64,000 nt of DNA, taken from Parvibaculum sp. (GTDB lineage Bacteria; Pseudomonadota; Alphaproteobacteria; Parvibaculales; Parvibaculaceae). Under the pieces are notes generated by a model. It was not told where the DNA came from. It did no database searches and worked only from the letters and a program-made list of their open reading frames with translations. Where the stretch lies: assembly GCA_019635975.1 (NCBI GenBank), contig JAHBYM010000001.1, positions 24,371-88,370 on the forward strand, given 5' to 3'. Both the position numbers and the translations under genes were made by a program. This document shows, in pieces, positions 1-8,279 of the stretch; within the stretch, counting starts at the first letter, position 1, and the number at the start of each line of letters is the position of its first letter.

Positions 1-1
1 C

Positions 2-832
2 ATGGGCGATGCGGCGCTGGCGCTCGCCGCCATTGCAAGCGAGCATCGCACCATTCTCGTACACGGCAATGGCCCGCAGGTCGGCCTCCTCGCGCTGGAG
101 GCGGATGCCTACAAGGACGCCCCGCCTTATCCGCTCGATGTGCTGGGTGCGGAATCGCAGGGCATGATCGGCTATGTGATCGAGGAGGCCCTGCGCCGCG
201 TGCTGCCCGGCAGCGAAATCGTGACGCTGTTGACGCAAACCCTTGTCGACCCGGACGACCCGGCCTTCGCCGCGCCGTCGAAGCCCATCGGACCCCTCTA
301 CGACGAAAGGACCGCCAAGGCGCTGGCCGCCGAACGCGGCTGGTCGGTCGCGCCCGATGGCCCAAATGGAAAAGTCTGGCGCCGCGTCGTCGCCTCGCCC
401 GCGCCGCGCGCCATTGTCGAGATCGAAACGATCCGTAGGCTGATGGAAAGCGGCTGTCTGGTCATTTGCGCGGGCGGCGGCGGCATTCCGGTGCGGGCCG
501 GTGCGGATGGCGCGCCCGAAGGCGTCGAGGCCGTCATCGACAAGGATCTCGCCGCCTGCCTGCTCGCCATCGAACTCGGCGTGGAACGTCTGCTGATCCT
601 CACCGATGTCGAAGGCGTCTATGCCGATTGGGGAAAGCCGTCGCAGCACCTGCTGAAATCGGTGTCCGCCGGCGATCTCGACCCCGCATCCTTCGCCGCC
701 GGTTCGATGCGGCCGAAGATCGAGGCCGTTCGGCGCTTCGCCCTGGAGACGGGGCATCCGGCCTTCATCGGACGCCTCGGCGATGCGGCCTCCATCCTGG
801 CCGGCAAGGCCGGGACAAGGGTCTCCCCTTGA
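2..832 (+). CDS. arcC: Carbamate kinase, 5' end cut by the window edge
   Basis: Amino-acid kinase family enzyme that interconverts carbamoyl phosphate + ADP and ATP + carbamate (+ ammonia) in the cytoplasm. Family sequence is clear: HGNGPQVGLLALEA near the start, YPLDVLGAESQGMIGY, the glycine-rich ICAGGGGIPV around residue 155, VEAVIDKDLAACLLA, LTDVEGVY and the C-terminal GSMRPKIEAVRRF. Carbamate kinases are about 310 residues and start with a VVALGGNAL segment that is missing here, so roughly 35 residues lie upstream of the window and the ATG at position 2 is internal. A short dyad (CAAGGG/CCCTTG, 816-831) overlaps the stop codon. No other arginine-deiminase gene is visible, so the pathway role is open. 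Confidence 0.9.
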   Translation: MGDAALALAAIASEHRTILVHGNGPQVGLLALEADAYKDAPPYPLDVLGAESQGMIGYVIEEALRRVLPGSEIVTLLTQTLVDPDDPAFAAPSKPIGPLYDERTAKALAAERGWSVAPDGPNGKVWRRVVASPAPRAIVEIETIRRLMESGCLVICAGGGGIPVRAGADGAPEGVEAVIDKDLAACLLAIELGVERLLILTDVEGVYADWGKPSQHLLKSVSAGDLDPASFAAGSMRPKIEAVRRFALETGHPAFIGRLGDAASILAGKAGTRVSP

Positions 833-840
833 GCTTGCCC

Positions 841-869
841 GTGACAGTTTTTTGACAAAACGGTGACAG
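841..869 (-). promoter_or_regulatory. PHO-box-like array of three 11-bp direct repeats
   Basis: On the plus strand TGACA occurs at 842, 853(T)/854-857 and 864 with exact 11-bp spacing. Read on the minus strand this gives CTGTCAC-N4-TTGTCAA-N4-CTGTCAC, the 7+4 arrangement of PhoB boxes. It lies 9 bp after the carbamate kinase stop and upstream of the TonB-like gene. A near-identical array occurs at 17717-17745. The orientation points back into carbamate kinase, so the target is unclear. The T6 tract also allows a role in 3'-end formation. Confidence 0.45.
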
Positions 870-981
870 CGCCGAACGGCATGTTATGCCTGTCGGTGTC
901 TTGTTATGCTCGCGCGGGCGCTTGTCGCCGCGCGCGTATCGCGTGTGGGGCGAGAAAAAAGCGCGGAAGTCCGGACCGGAA

Positions 982-1791
982 ATGGTTGTAAGCACAGTGA
1001 GCACAAGTCCGGTCGGCACGTTCCATGTCGTACCGCCGCCGCCGCCGCGCCCGGCGCAATGGAGCGAGCTCGTCATCGCGATCGCGCTGGCGCTGCTGTT
1101 GAACCTTCTCTTCATCCTGCCGTTTTTATTGACGAATCCGGCGCCGAACCTGCCCGCCGACCCGCCCGCCATCGCCGTCGAACTGGTTCCTGAAGCCCAG
1201 GCCCCCCCGCCGCCACCCCCCGCGCCGCAGCCAGAGCCCGAGGAAGAGGCTAAGCCATTGCAGGAGCGCAGTTTTACGCGCTCCGGCGGCGAAGCCGTGG
1301 CGCCGCCCGGTCCCGAGGCCGAAGAGGAAGCCGCCGCGCCCGAAGAGGCCCCCGAGGTCGAGCCCGAACCCGAGCCGGAAGAGGCACAACCTGCTGAAAA
1401 GCAAGAGGAAATTCAGCCTCAGGACATCCCGGAATGGGCCCGCACCGTCGAGCCAAGCTATGTCGTTCCGGCCCGGCCCACACCGCCCGGCTCGCGCACC
1501 GGCAGCGCCGGCGGCGGTGACCCCTATCTCAATGCCATGTGGGCGCGCGTGCGCGCCAATCTGGTCTATCCGCGCGAGGCCGGCGGCCGCAGCGGCGTCA
1601 CCCGCTTCGAGATGGTGCTGCACCGCTCGGGACAGATTATCTCTTTGAAATTGCTGACCTCTTCGGGCCACGCCGCCCTCGACCGCGCGGCTCGTGAAGC
1701 CATCGAACGCAGTTTGCCCTTCGCGCCTTTCCCGCCGGAAGTCCGCGCTGAAGCCGTCCCCCTGATCGCCAGCATTCCTGTCGCGCCCTGA
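982..1791 (+). CDS. TonB-family energy transducer-like protein
   Basis: Predicted inner-membrane protein of 269 residues with the TonB layout. It has a short cytoplasmic N-terminus and one membrane helix (ELVIAIALALLLNLLFILPF, about residues 28-50). A long periplasmic Pro/Glu-rich linker follows, full of PPPPP and EPEPEPEE runs. The C-terminal TonB domain (YLNAMWARVRANLVYPREAGG ... ALDRAAREAIERSLPFAPFP) would contact TonB boxes of outer-membrane receptors or link envelope layers. The reading frame is open from 886, but the ATG at 982 puts the membrane helix at the usual distance from the start. No exbB, exbD or receptor gene is adjacent, so its partner is unknown. A hairpin follows the stop at 1813-1834. 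Confidence 0.75.
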   Translation: MVVSTVSTSPVGTFHVVPPPPPRPAQWSELVIAIALALLLNLLFILPFLLTNPAPNLPADPPAIAVELVPEAQAPPPPPPAPQPEPEEEAKPLQERSFTRSGGEAVAPPGPEAEEEAAAPEEAPEVEPEPEPEEAQPAEKQEEIQPQDIPEWARTVEPSYVVPARPTPPGSRTGSAGGGDPYLNAMWARVRANLVYPREAGGRSGVTRFEMVLHRSGQIISLKLLTSSGHAALDRAAREAIERSLPFAPFPPEVRAEAVPLIASIPVAP

Positions 1792-1812
1792 CCCTTTTGT
1801 GCCATTCTTTTG

Positions 1813-1834
1813 TACCCACCCTTTCGGGTGGGTA
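1813..1834 (+). terminator. Hairpin after the TonB-like gene
   Basis: TACCCACCC (1813-1821), loop TTTC, GGGTGGGTA (1826-1834): a perfect 9-bp stem 22 bp after the TonB-like stop. There is no T-run, so termination is a moderate inference. Its core CCTTTCGGGTGGG recurs at 5847-5859. Confidence 0.45.
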
Positions 1835-1878
1835 TGGGGCGGGCAATCGGGTTCAGCATCCCCGCAGCAACAAGACGG

Positions 1879-1960
1879 CATCGGGGAGGATCAGGTGCTG
1901 AAATCCGTAAGCAATTGGTTTCGTGGGAAAAATCCCGCGCCATCGGGGGAGGATCAGGTG
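1879..1960 (+). repeat. Duplicated ribosome-binding site plus GTG start
   Basis: The string GGGGAGGATCAGGTG occurs twice, ending at GTG 1895-1897 and GTG 1958-1960, with shared CATCG just upstream of each. Both GTGs are in frame with the oxidoreductase at 1958-2977, so either could initiate. The second gives the family-typical length. Confidence 0.8.
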
Positions 1961-2977
1961 CCGCAAAGCGCCCGTCACTGGTATTTCAACAAGCGTCCGA
2001 AGGACGTCATCGAGCACGACACGCTGGTCATGCGCACCGAGCCCATGCCCACCCTTGCCGATGGCGAGGTCCTGGTCCGCAGCCTCTACATGTCGCTCGA
2101 CGCGACCAACCGCGTCTGGCTCAGCGATTGGGACACCTACATGGAGCCGCTGCCCATCGGCGCGCGCATGCTGGGTTTCATCCTTGGCGAGGTCGTCCAG
2201 TCGCGCAACGCGAACCTCCCCGAAGGCACATTGATCACCGGCCTCGGCACCTGGTCCGACTGGTTCGTCACCGACGGCGCGGGCTGGTCGCCTTTCCCGC
2301 GGCCTGAAGGCGTGCCGCTGGCGGACGCCTTCGGCATTCTCGCCGTCGCCGGTCCGACCGCCTATGTCGGCCTGCTTGAAATCGGTAAGCCGAAACCGGG
2401 CGACACCGTTGTCGTCACGGCTGCCGCCGGCGCGGTCGGCGCGCTGGTCGGTCAGATAGCGAAGCTGCATGGCTGCCGCGCTGTCGGCATCGCCGGCTCC
2501 GACGAAAAATGCAAGTGGCTGACAAAGGATCTCGGCTTCGACGCGGCCATCAACTATCGCAAGGAAAATGTGCTGGAGGCTTTGAAGCGCGAAGCGCCCA
2601 ACGGCATCGACGTGCATTTCGAGAATGTCGGCGGCGAACAGCTCGATGCCGGCCTGACCTTGATGAACGAGGGCGGCCGCGTCGTCATTTGCGGTTTGAT
2701 CTCGACCTACAATTCGTCCGAGCCCGTTCCGGGGCCCTACATGTTCCGCAACGTGATCATGAAACGCCTCGTCATCGAAGGCTTCGTGATCCTCGACTAC
2801 GCGGCGCATTTCCCTGAATACCACGCGAAGCTGATCGAATGGATGCGCGGCGGAAAATTGAAATACCGTCTGCACATCGTCGACGGCATCGAGAACGCGT
2901 CCGATGCGTTGAAAATGCTCTACACCGGCGGCAACAATGGAAAGCTGATGGTTCGCATCGCACCCGACGCCGCGTGA
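1958..2977 (+). CDS. NADP-dependent MDR-family oxidoreductase (CurA/alkenal-reductase type)
   Basis: Medium-chain reductase of 339 residues, the zinc-free group that reduces the double bond of alpha,beta-unsaturated aldehydes and ketones with NADPH. The N-terminal GroES-like part carries LVRSLYMSLDATNRVWL. The Rossmann part has GPTAYVGLLEIGKPKPGDTVV and the nucleotide-binding AAAGAVGALVGQIAK, followed by FDAAINYRKE and FENVGGEQLDAGL. The frame extends upstream to 1799, but GTG at 1958 follows GGGGGAGGATCA and places ARHWYFNKRP at the usual N-terminus. A second, identical SD-GTG lies 63 bp earlier at 1895. It is followed by the LuxR-type regulator gene. The substrate cannot be read from sequence. 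Confidence 0.85.
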   Translation: MPQSARHWYFNKRPKDVIEHDTLVMRTEPMPTLADGEVLVRSLYMSLDATNRVWLSDWDTYMEPLPIGARMLGFILGEVVQSRNANLPEGTLITGLGTWSDWFVTDGAGWSPFPRPEGVPLADAFGILAVAGPTAYVGLLEIGKPKPGDTVVVTAAAGAVGALVGQIAKLHGCRAVGIAGSDEKCKWLTKDLGFDAAINYRKENVLEALKREAPNGIDVHFENVGGEQLDAGLTLMNEGGRVVICGLISTYNSSEPVPGPYMFRNVIMKRLVIEGFVILDYAAHFPEYHAKLIEWMRGGKLKYRLHIVDGIENASDALKMLYTGGNNGKLMVRIAPDAA

Positions 2978-3068
2978 GAAATGCCGCCTGTTGGCGGACC
3001 AAGCCCCGCTCAAGACGGGGTTCAACGGAAGCCGCAAGGTTTCCCGCCCTTGGAGGAGGGGGGTACCG

Positions 3069-5825
3069 ATGACCGCAACATCGGAAAGAGTTTCCGCCGC
3101 CGCGCGTCCGGCCGGCGGCAAGCCGCGTGCGACGACGTTTGCAAACGCGCTGACGCGCCAGCCCGCATCGAACAATCTCGTCCTGCGCAAGCAGCAGCTC
3201 GACCGGCTGAAAAATCATGCCGATGTCCGCCTGATTGTCGCTCAGGCGCCGGCGGGCTTCGGCAAGACGACATTGCTGCGTCAATATTGCGCCCATCGCG
3301 AGGCGCAAGGCAGCCGCATTGCGTGGCTGCATCTGGAATCGCACTACGCCGATCCCTCGCGCTTCCTGCGCCTCCTTTGCGAAGCCGTCATCAACGCACT
3401 GCCGGAGGACGAACCGCCCGTCGCCATGCCCGATGGCTCGTCGGCTTCGATCCAGGATTTCCTGCGTTGCGTCCGCGCGATGAAGACGGGCATCACCATC
3501 GTCGTCGATAATTTCGAGCAGGCTTCTCATCCGGGCATGGAAGCCGTCGTCGCGCAGCTCGTGCGCGTCCTGCCGGCGGGCGTCCAGCTCTGCATCGGAA
3601 CGCGTGTCATTCCGTCGATCAACCTGCCGCGCCTCCAGCTTCGCGAACAGGCCGTCGTCGTCAATGTCGAGGGCCTGCGCTTCCGCGCCGCCGAAACGGC
3701 TGAATTCTTCCGCGAATTTCGCGATATTTCCGGGGAAGAAGTCGACAAGTATCAGGCCGCGACCGACGGCTGGCCGGCGGCGCTTCAATGTATCCGTCTG
3801 TCGATGCGCGGCCAGAAAGGCCGGACGCGCGCCCTGCCGGGCTCCGGCGTCACACCCGATCTGATTGATTTTCTCGCCACCGACGTTTTCGAGAACCTTT
3901 CCGCCGACATGCAGGCGGCGCTTCTGGAAGCCTGCATGCCCGAGCGCATTTGCGCCGAATTGCTGGAGCATATGTCCGGCCGCACCGGCGGCGAAAGCCT
4001 GCTGAACGAAATCGAACATTCCGGCCTGTTTCTGACGCCGGTCGACATGGACCATCTCTGGTTCCGCTTTCACGCCGTCTTCCGTCAGGTGCTGCTTACG
4101 CGTCTCCGGCGCGAGATGACGGAAGCCGAGGTGCTGGCGCGGCACAGGAAGATCGCCGAGTGGTACGCGGTGCACGGCTTTGCCGAGGAAGCGATCCTCC
4201 ACTATCTCGAAGCTTCGGACGAGGCATCCGCCGCCGGCATTCTCGACACCATCATCGGCCGTCTCGTGACTGAAGAGCGGCTTGATCTGATTGTCCGATA
4301 TGTCGATCGCCTGTCGCCATCCATTATCCAGAAATATGAACGCATCCTGACGGCTGCCATCGTCGCCTATGGTTTCCGCCGAGAATTCGCCAAGGCCAAC
4401 CGCATTGTCGCGCTCCGCCGCGAAATGCTCGAGGCAGGAGAGGCGTCTCAGGAGGATTGGGGCGTTCACAACTACACGCGCATCTTCGTTCTTGCCGCGC
4501 AAGACCAGGTGGTCGAGCTTGGCCGCGCCGCCGACGATTCGCTCGCGCAGCTCGCCGGCCGCGAAGGCCTCGAATACGGCGTCGGCCTCAATGCCCGCGC
4601 CTACTGGCTCTATCTCAACGGCAAGTTCGAGGAGGCACGCGAGCTTCTGTCTCAAGCCCGCGCGCTGCACGACGAGGCGAACAACCTCTTCGGCCTGTCC
4701 TATTGCGAATGGATCTACGGCATCGTGTTGACGGCCCAGGGCCGCAACGACGAGGCGCTGAAAAGTCTCAAGCAGGCGCAGATCCACAACGAGGAATGCG
4801 GCTCGGCCAGCGTCATCGCGGGCTCGGTCATCGCTGCCTTTCTTGCCGAAGCCCTTTATGAGAAAAATTGCATCGCCGAGGCCGAAACGCTGCTTCACGA
4901 TCATCTGCTGTTGCTCGAACAACAGGCGATCGTCGAACCGCTGGCGGTCGCCTTTCTCACCATGGCGCGCATCGCGATGCTGCGCGGCGAGGAGCGCGAG
5001 GCGGAAGAAATTCTCGACCGGATGATGTATCTCGGCCACCGCCACAATCTGCGCCGCCTCGTCACCTATGCGAAAGCCGAACTCGTTCGTCAGGCGACCC
5101 TTGCCGGAGACCTCGAAAAGGCGCGCACGCGTTTTTCCAACATGGGCGGCTCGGACGGCGAGGGCGAAGACGAACTGCTTTTCCACGCCGGCGAAACCGA
5201 AGCCCAGACCGTCACCGAAGCGCGCCTGCTGATCCTCGCCGGCCGCCATGCCGATGCGCGCGCCCTGTTGCAGCCGGCCGCCCGCAAGGCCCGTGCCCAG
5301 CGCCGCCTGCGCCGCTTCATGAAATTGAACCTGCTGCTGGCGATCTCGCTCAATGTCGAAGGCCAGGTCAACGCCGCCCGCCGCGCGCTGATCGAGGCCT
5401 TGCAGATCGGTGCGCCCGACCAGTTCATCCGCATGGTTCTCGATGAAGGTCCGCAGGCCGTCCGTCTGTTGCAGGAAGCGCGTCAGGCTCTGCCGAAATT
5501 CCCCGATCTGCCGCAAAAGGACAGCGTCTCGGCCTATCTCGACCGGCTGCTGGGCGAGGCGGGTGAATATGCGCCGGTCATTGTCGAGGACGAGGCTTTC
5601 GACGACGAAACCCCGTCGGCCCATCTCTTCGAGGCGCTGACCGAGCGCGAACGCGAGATTCTGCGCCTTGTCTCCAACGGTTTCTCCAACAAGGCGCTGG
5701 CCGACCGCCTCTCGCTCTCGACCAACACGGTCAAATGGCACCTGCGCAACATCTTCGAGAAACTGCAGATCAGCAACCGCATGCAGGCCGTCTCGGTCGC
5801 CCGCCACTTCGGCTTGATCGAATAA
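3069..5825 (+). CDS. Large ATP-dependent LuxR/MalT-type transcriptional regulator
   Basis: Signal-transducing regulator of 918 residues in the MalT/AlkS/AcoK (LAL, STAND ATPase) class. A P-loop APAGFGKTTLL lies near residue 60 and a Walker-B-like ITIVVDNFEQA near 140. A long helical repeat region covers roughly residues 380-790. The C-terminal LuxR-type helix-turn-helix reads LTEREREILRLVSNGFSNKALADRLSLSTNTVKWHL. ATG 3069 follows GGAGGAGGGGG; the frame is open upstream to a TTG at 2991 without such a site. The gene sits 126 bp ahead of the ketone-carboxylase operon on the same strand, so it is the obvious candidate activator. Control of that operon is inferred from position only. Such regulators typically bind an inducer and ATP, oligomerise and activate transcription. 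Confidence 0.88.
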   Translation: MTATSERVSAAARPAGGKPRATTFANALTRQPASNNLVLRKQQLDRLKNHADVRLIVAQAPAGFGKTTLLRQYCAHREAQGSRIAWLHLESHYADPSRFLRLLCEAVINALPEDEPPVAMPDGSSASIQDFLRCVRAMKTGITIVVDNFEQASHPGMEAVVAQLVRVLPAGVQLCIGTRVIPSINLPRLQLREQAVVVNVEGLRFRAAETAEFFREFRDISGEEVDKYQAATDGWPAALQCIRLSMRGQKGRTRALPGSGVTPDLIDFLATDVFENLSADMQAALLEACMPERICAELLEHMSGRTGGESLLNEIEHSGLFLTPVDMDHLWFRFHAVFRQVLLTRLRREMTEAEVLARHRKIAEWYAVHGFAEEAILHYLEASDEASAAGILDTIIGRLVTEERLDLIVRYVDRLSPSIIQKYERILTAAIVAYGFRREFAKANRIVALRREMLEAGEASQEDWGVHNYTRIFVLAAQDQVVELGRAADDSLAQLAGREGLEYGVGLNARAYWLYLNGKFEEARELLSQARALHDEANNLFGLSYCEWIYGIVLTAQGRNDEALKSLKQAQIHNEECGSASVIAGSVIAAFLAEALYEKNCIAEAETLLHDHLLLLEQQAIVEPLAVAFLTMARIAMLRGEEREAEEILDRMMYLGHRHNLRRLVTYAKAELVRQATLAGDLEKARTRFSNMGGSDGEGEDELLFHAGETEAQTVTEARLLILAGRHADARALLQPAARKARAQRRLRRFMKLNLLLAISLNVEGQVNAARRALIEALQIGAPDQFIRMVLDEGPQAVRLLQEARQALPKFPDLPQKDSVSAYLDRLLGEAGEYAPVIVEDEAFDDETPSAHLFEALTEREREILRLVSNGFSNKALADRLSLSTNTVKWHLRNIFEKLQISNRMQAVSVARHFGLIE

Positions 5826-5842
5826 TTTCGCCCCCGTCATTT

Positions 5843-5858
5843 CCATCCTTTCGGGTGG
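5843..5858 (+). terminator. Weak hairpin after the LuxR-type gene
   Basis: CCATCC-TTTC-GGGTGG, 6 bp with one wobble pair, 17 bp after the stop. It shares the 13-mer CCTTTCGGGTGGG with the hairpin at 1813-1834. No T-run. Confidence 0.25.
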
Positions 5859-5951
5859 GGAAGAGGGGTGCGGCCCGGCGCTACCTTCCTCTCATAAACG
5901 GTGGCCGTTCTTTCCGGACGACATGCCGATAAACAATAGGGGGAGAGGCGC

Positions 5952-7871
5952 GTGGGGCTTCTTGTAAGCATCGACAATGGCGGCACGCTGACGGATGTCT
6001 GCGCCACCGATGGCGTCTCGACGATCCATGCCAAGACGCTGACCACGCCGCACAATCTCACCGAGTGCTTCGTAAAATGTCTCGAAGCGCTTTCGGAGAA
6101 GATCGACGGCGAGGTCGACCTTCCGAAACTGGTCGGCTCGATCGACTACATCCGCTATTCGACGACGCAGGGCACCAACGCCATCGTCCAGCGCAAGGGT
6201 CCGCGCATCGGCGTCCTGACCGACGACGACAAGCTGGTCGCCGCCGCGATGAACGCCGCTCCCGGCCTCTTTGAAAGCTTCGTCGCCGACCGTGTCCGCA
6301 TCGTCGCGCCGTCGGCCGCCGAGGCGGCAACGAGCGGCCCCGGCGAACTCGTTATGGCGGTCTCGAAGCTGGTCTCGGCCGGCGCCGCGCGTGTCGTTGT
6401 CGCGCTGTCGGGCGCCGATGCCGCCGAGCGCGAGAAGGCCGCCAAGCGCGTCCTCTACCGCGCTTTCCCGCGCCACCTGCTCGGCGCCGTGCCGCTCCTC
6501 TTCTCGACCGAACTGACGAAGATCGGCACCCCCGAGCAGCGCGTCTGGGCGAGCCTCATCAACGCCTTCCTGCATCCGGCGATGGAATCGTTCCTCTACA
6601 ACGCCGAAAACAAATTGCGCGAACACCGCGCCCGCAAGCCGCTTCTGATCTTCCGCAACGACGGCAATTCGACCCGCGTCGCCAAGACCGTTGCCATCAA
6701 GACCTATTCGTCGGGCCCGCAGGGCGGCGTCGTCGGCGCCGAGGTGCTGCTTCGGCACTACGGTATCCCGAACGCCGTCTCCATGGACATCGGCGGCACC
6801 ACCACCGACATCGCGATGTTCGAGGAAGGCGCGGTCCGCGTCGCCGACACCGGCGAAGTCGAAGGCGCGCCGGTCTCGATCCCGCTTTCCGAGATCGACA
6901 GCATCGGCGCCGGCGGCGGCTCGATCCTGCGCGCCGAGGGCGGCAAAATTCTGGTCGGCCCCGAAAGCGTCGGCTCGGCGCCGGGACCCGCCTGCTTCGC
7001 CCGCGGCGGCACGCAAGCCACCATGACCGACGCCTTCCTCGCCATGGGCATCCTCGACCCGCTGTCCTATTTCGGCGGCCGCATGCCGCTCGACCGCGAG
7101 CGCGCCGAACGCGCCATCATGACCCATATCGGCGAGCCGCTCGGCCTCGCCTTGCCCGAAGCCGTCGAGGCGATGGCCGACGCCTATCACGGCAAGATCG
7201 CCGCCGCGCTCGGCACATGGTCGTCCGCCAACAAGGACGGCGTCCTGCTCGCCTTTGGCGGCGCCGGCCCCATGTCGGCTTGCGGCGTCGCCGAGAAGGC
7301 CGGCCTCGCAACCGCGCTGATCCCGAAATTCGCCGCCGTCTTCAGCGCCTACGGCATCGGCTTTTCCGACATCGAACACAGCTACATGGCCGAGATTTCG
7401 CGCAGCACCGGCGACGACGCGCTCGGCCGGGCCCGCGCCGACCTCACCGAGCAAGCCCGCCGCGGTATGCTGGCCGAAGGCTTCGCGCTGTCGGAATGCA
7501 CACTCGACTATGCGCTCCTGAAGAAGAACGGTTCGGGCTATGTCCGCTCGGCGCTCAATGGCGCGCTGGACGGCGTCAATGCCGAAGCCTGGATGGAGCT
7601 GCGCGTCCGCAAGCCGATCGAAAAGATCGCCCTGGCAGGCGCGGACTTCGCCGAAAAGCGCAAGGCAAAGCCGGAAGGCACGCGCGGAAATCCCGGCGCC
7701 GAGGCGCTGCCGCTCTTCCGCCTCGAAAATCTGGCGCCGGGCGACTGGTACGAAGGCCCTAGTCTCGTCGAGGAAGCCTTCTTCACGGCCCATGTGAAGC
7801 CGGGCTGGCGCTTTGTCGTCAGCGGCAATGGCGATCTGTTGCTCAGCCGCGAGAAAGGATCACGGCAATGA
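5952..7871 (+). CDS. HyuA-type subunit of an ATP-dependent ketone carboxylase (first HyuA paralogue)
   Basis: 639-residue member of the hydantoinase A/oxoprolinase family, which binds ATP and phosphorylates the enolate or carbonyl substrate. Motifs seen are VSIDNGGTLTDVCATDG at the N-terminus, YSTTQGTNAIVQRKGPRIGVL near residue 75, and the second phosphate-binding site SMDIGGTTTDIAMFEEG near 275. The glycine-rich IGAGGGSI and GPESVGSAPGPACFARGG follow. GTG 5952 is preceded by GGGGGAGAGGCGC. The next gene overlaps by ATGA, indicating translational coupling. With the 131-residue Cys-rich protein, a second HyuA and a HyuB downstream, it matches acetophenone/acetone carboxylase operons better than a hydantoinase, which lacks the small subunit. 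Which ketone is used is not decided by sequence. Confidence 0.8.
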   Translation: MGLLVSIDNGGTLTDVCATDGVSTIHAKTLTTPHNLTECFVKCLEALSEKIDGEVDLPKLVGSIDYIRYSTTQGTNAIVQRKGPRIGVLTDDDKLVAAAMNAAPGLFESFVADRVRIVAPSAAEAATSGPGELVMAVSKLVSAGAARVVVALSGADAAEREKAAKRVLYRAFPRHLLGAVPLLFSTELTKIGTPEQRVWASLINAFLHPAMESFLYNAENKLREHRARKPLLIFRNDGNSTRVAKTVAIKTYSSGPQGGVVGAEVLLRHYGIPNAVSMDIGGTTTDIAMFEEGAVRVADTGEVEGAPVSIPLSEIDSIGAGGGSILRAEGGKILVGPESVGSAPGPACFARGGTQATMTDAFLAMGILDPLSYFGGRMPLDRERAERAIMTHIGEPLGLALPEAVEAMADAYHGKIAAALGTWSSANKDGVLLAFGGAGPMSACGVAEKAGLATALIPKFAAVFSAYGIGFSDIEHSYMAEISRSTGDDALGRARADLTEQARRGMLAEGFALSECTLDYALLKKNGSGYVRSALNGALDGVNAEAWMELRVRKPIEKIALAGADFAEKRKAKPEGTRGNPGAEALPLFRLENLAPGDWYEGPSLVEEAFFTAHVKPGWRFVVSGNGDLLLSREKGSRQ

Positions 7872-8263
7872 AAGTCTTTTTCACGGCGGCCCTCACCATC
7901 GATCTCGACAAGGAGACATGGGAATGCGCCGGCTGCGGCCACGAGCTGGGTTCGGCCCGCGACAACTACAAGAAGGGCCTCCTCGTCCGCGACCGCGAGC
8001 CGTCGGAAATCCACGCCCCCATCCTCGATGCCGAACGCTACGACTTCACCTTCGCGCCCGATGGCGACTGGTGCCGCATCCTCGAATATTGCTGCCCCGA
8101 ATGCGGCCGCCTCGCCGAGGTCGAATATCTGCCGCCGGGCCACCCGCCGGCTCACGATATCGACCTCGATATCGACGCCCTGAAAACGCAATGGGCCGCG
8201 CGCGAACCGCTGAGCGAACCTGCCCTCGGGCCGGAATTCGTCGCGCCCACCCATTCGCACTGA
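7868..8263 (+). CDS. Small Cys-rich (zinc-site) subunit of the ketone carboxylase
   Basis: 131-residue soluble protein resembling the gamma/small subunit of acetone and acetophenone carboxylases. It has two CxxC pairs that can form a metal site: CAGCGHELGS near residues 20-23 and CCPECGRLAEVEYLPPG near 78-82. The segments between them (VRDREPSEIHAPILDAERYDF) are typical of the family. In characterised enzymes this small subunit binds a divalent metal and is needed for carboxylation. Metal binding here is inferred from the cysteines. The start overlaps the upstream hyuA stop by four bases, and the second hyuA begins 16 bp after its stop. Presence of this subunit is the main reason for calling the cluster a carboxylase. 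Confidence 0.78.
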   Translation: MKVFFTAALTIDLDKETWECAGCGHELGSARDNYKKGLLVRDREPSEIHAPILDAERYDFTFAPDGDWCRILEYCCPECGRLAEVEYLPPGHPPAHDIDLDIDALKTQWAAREPLSEPALGPEFVAPTHSH

Positions 8264-8279
8264 AACCGGAGACCGCATC

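Noticed and set aside
2998..3053. CCCCG/CGGGG hairpin before the LuxR-type gene
   Set aside because: Only 5 bp of stem with a 7-base loop and no T-run; too weak to call a terminator.
2772..5846. 1024-residue open frame on the minus strand
   Set aside because: It is the exact shadow of the LuxR/MalT-type gene in a GC-rich region. It has no family motifs, and its composition is Arg/Asp/Ala-rich.
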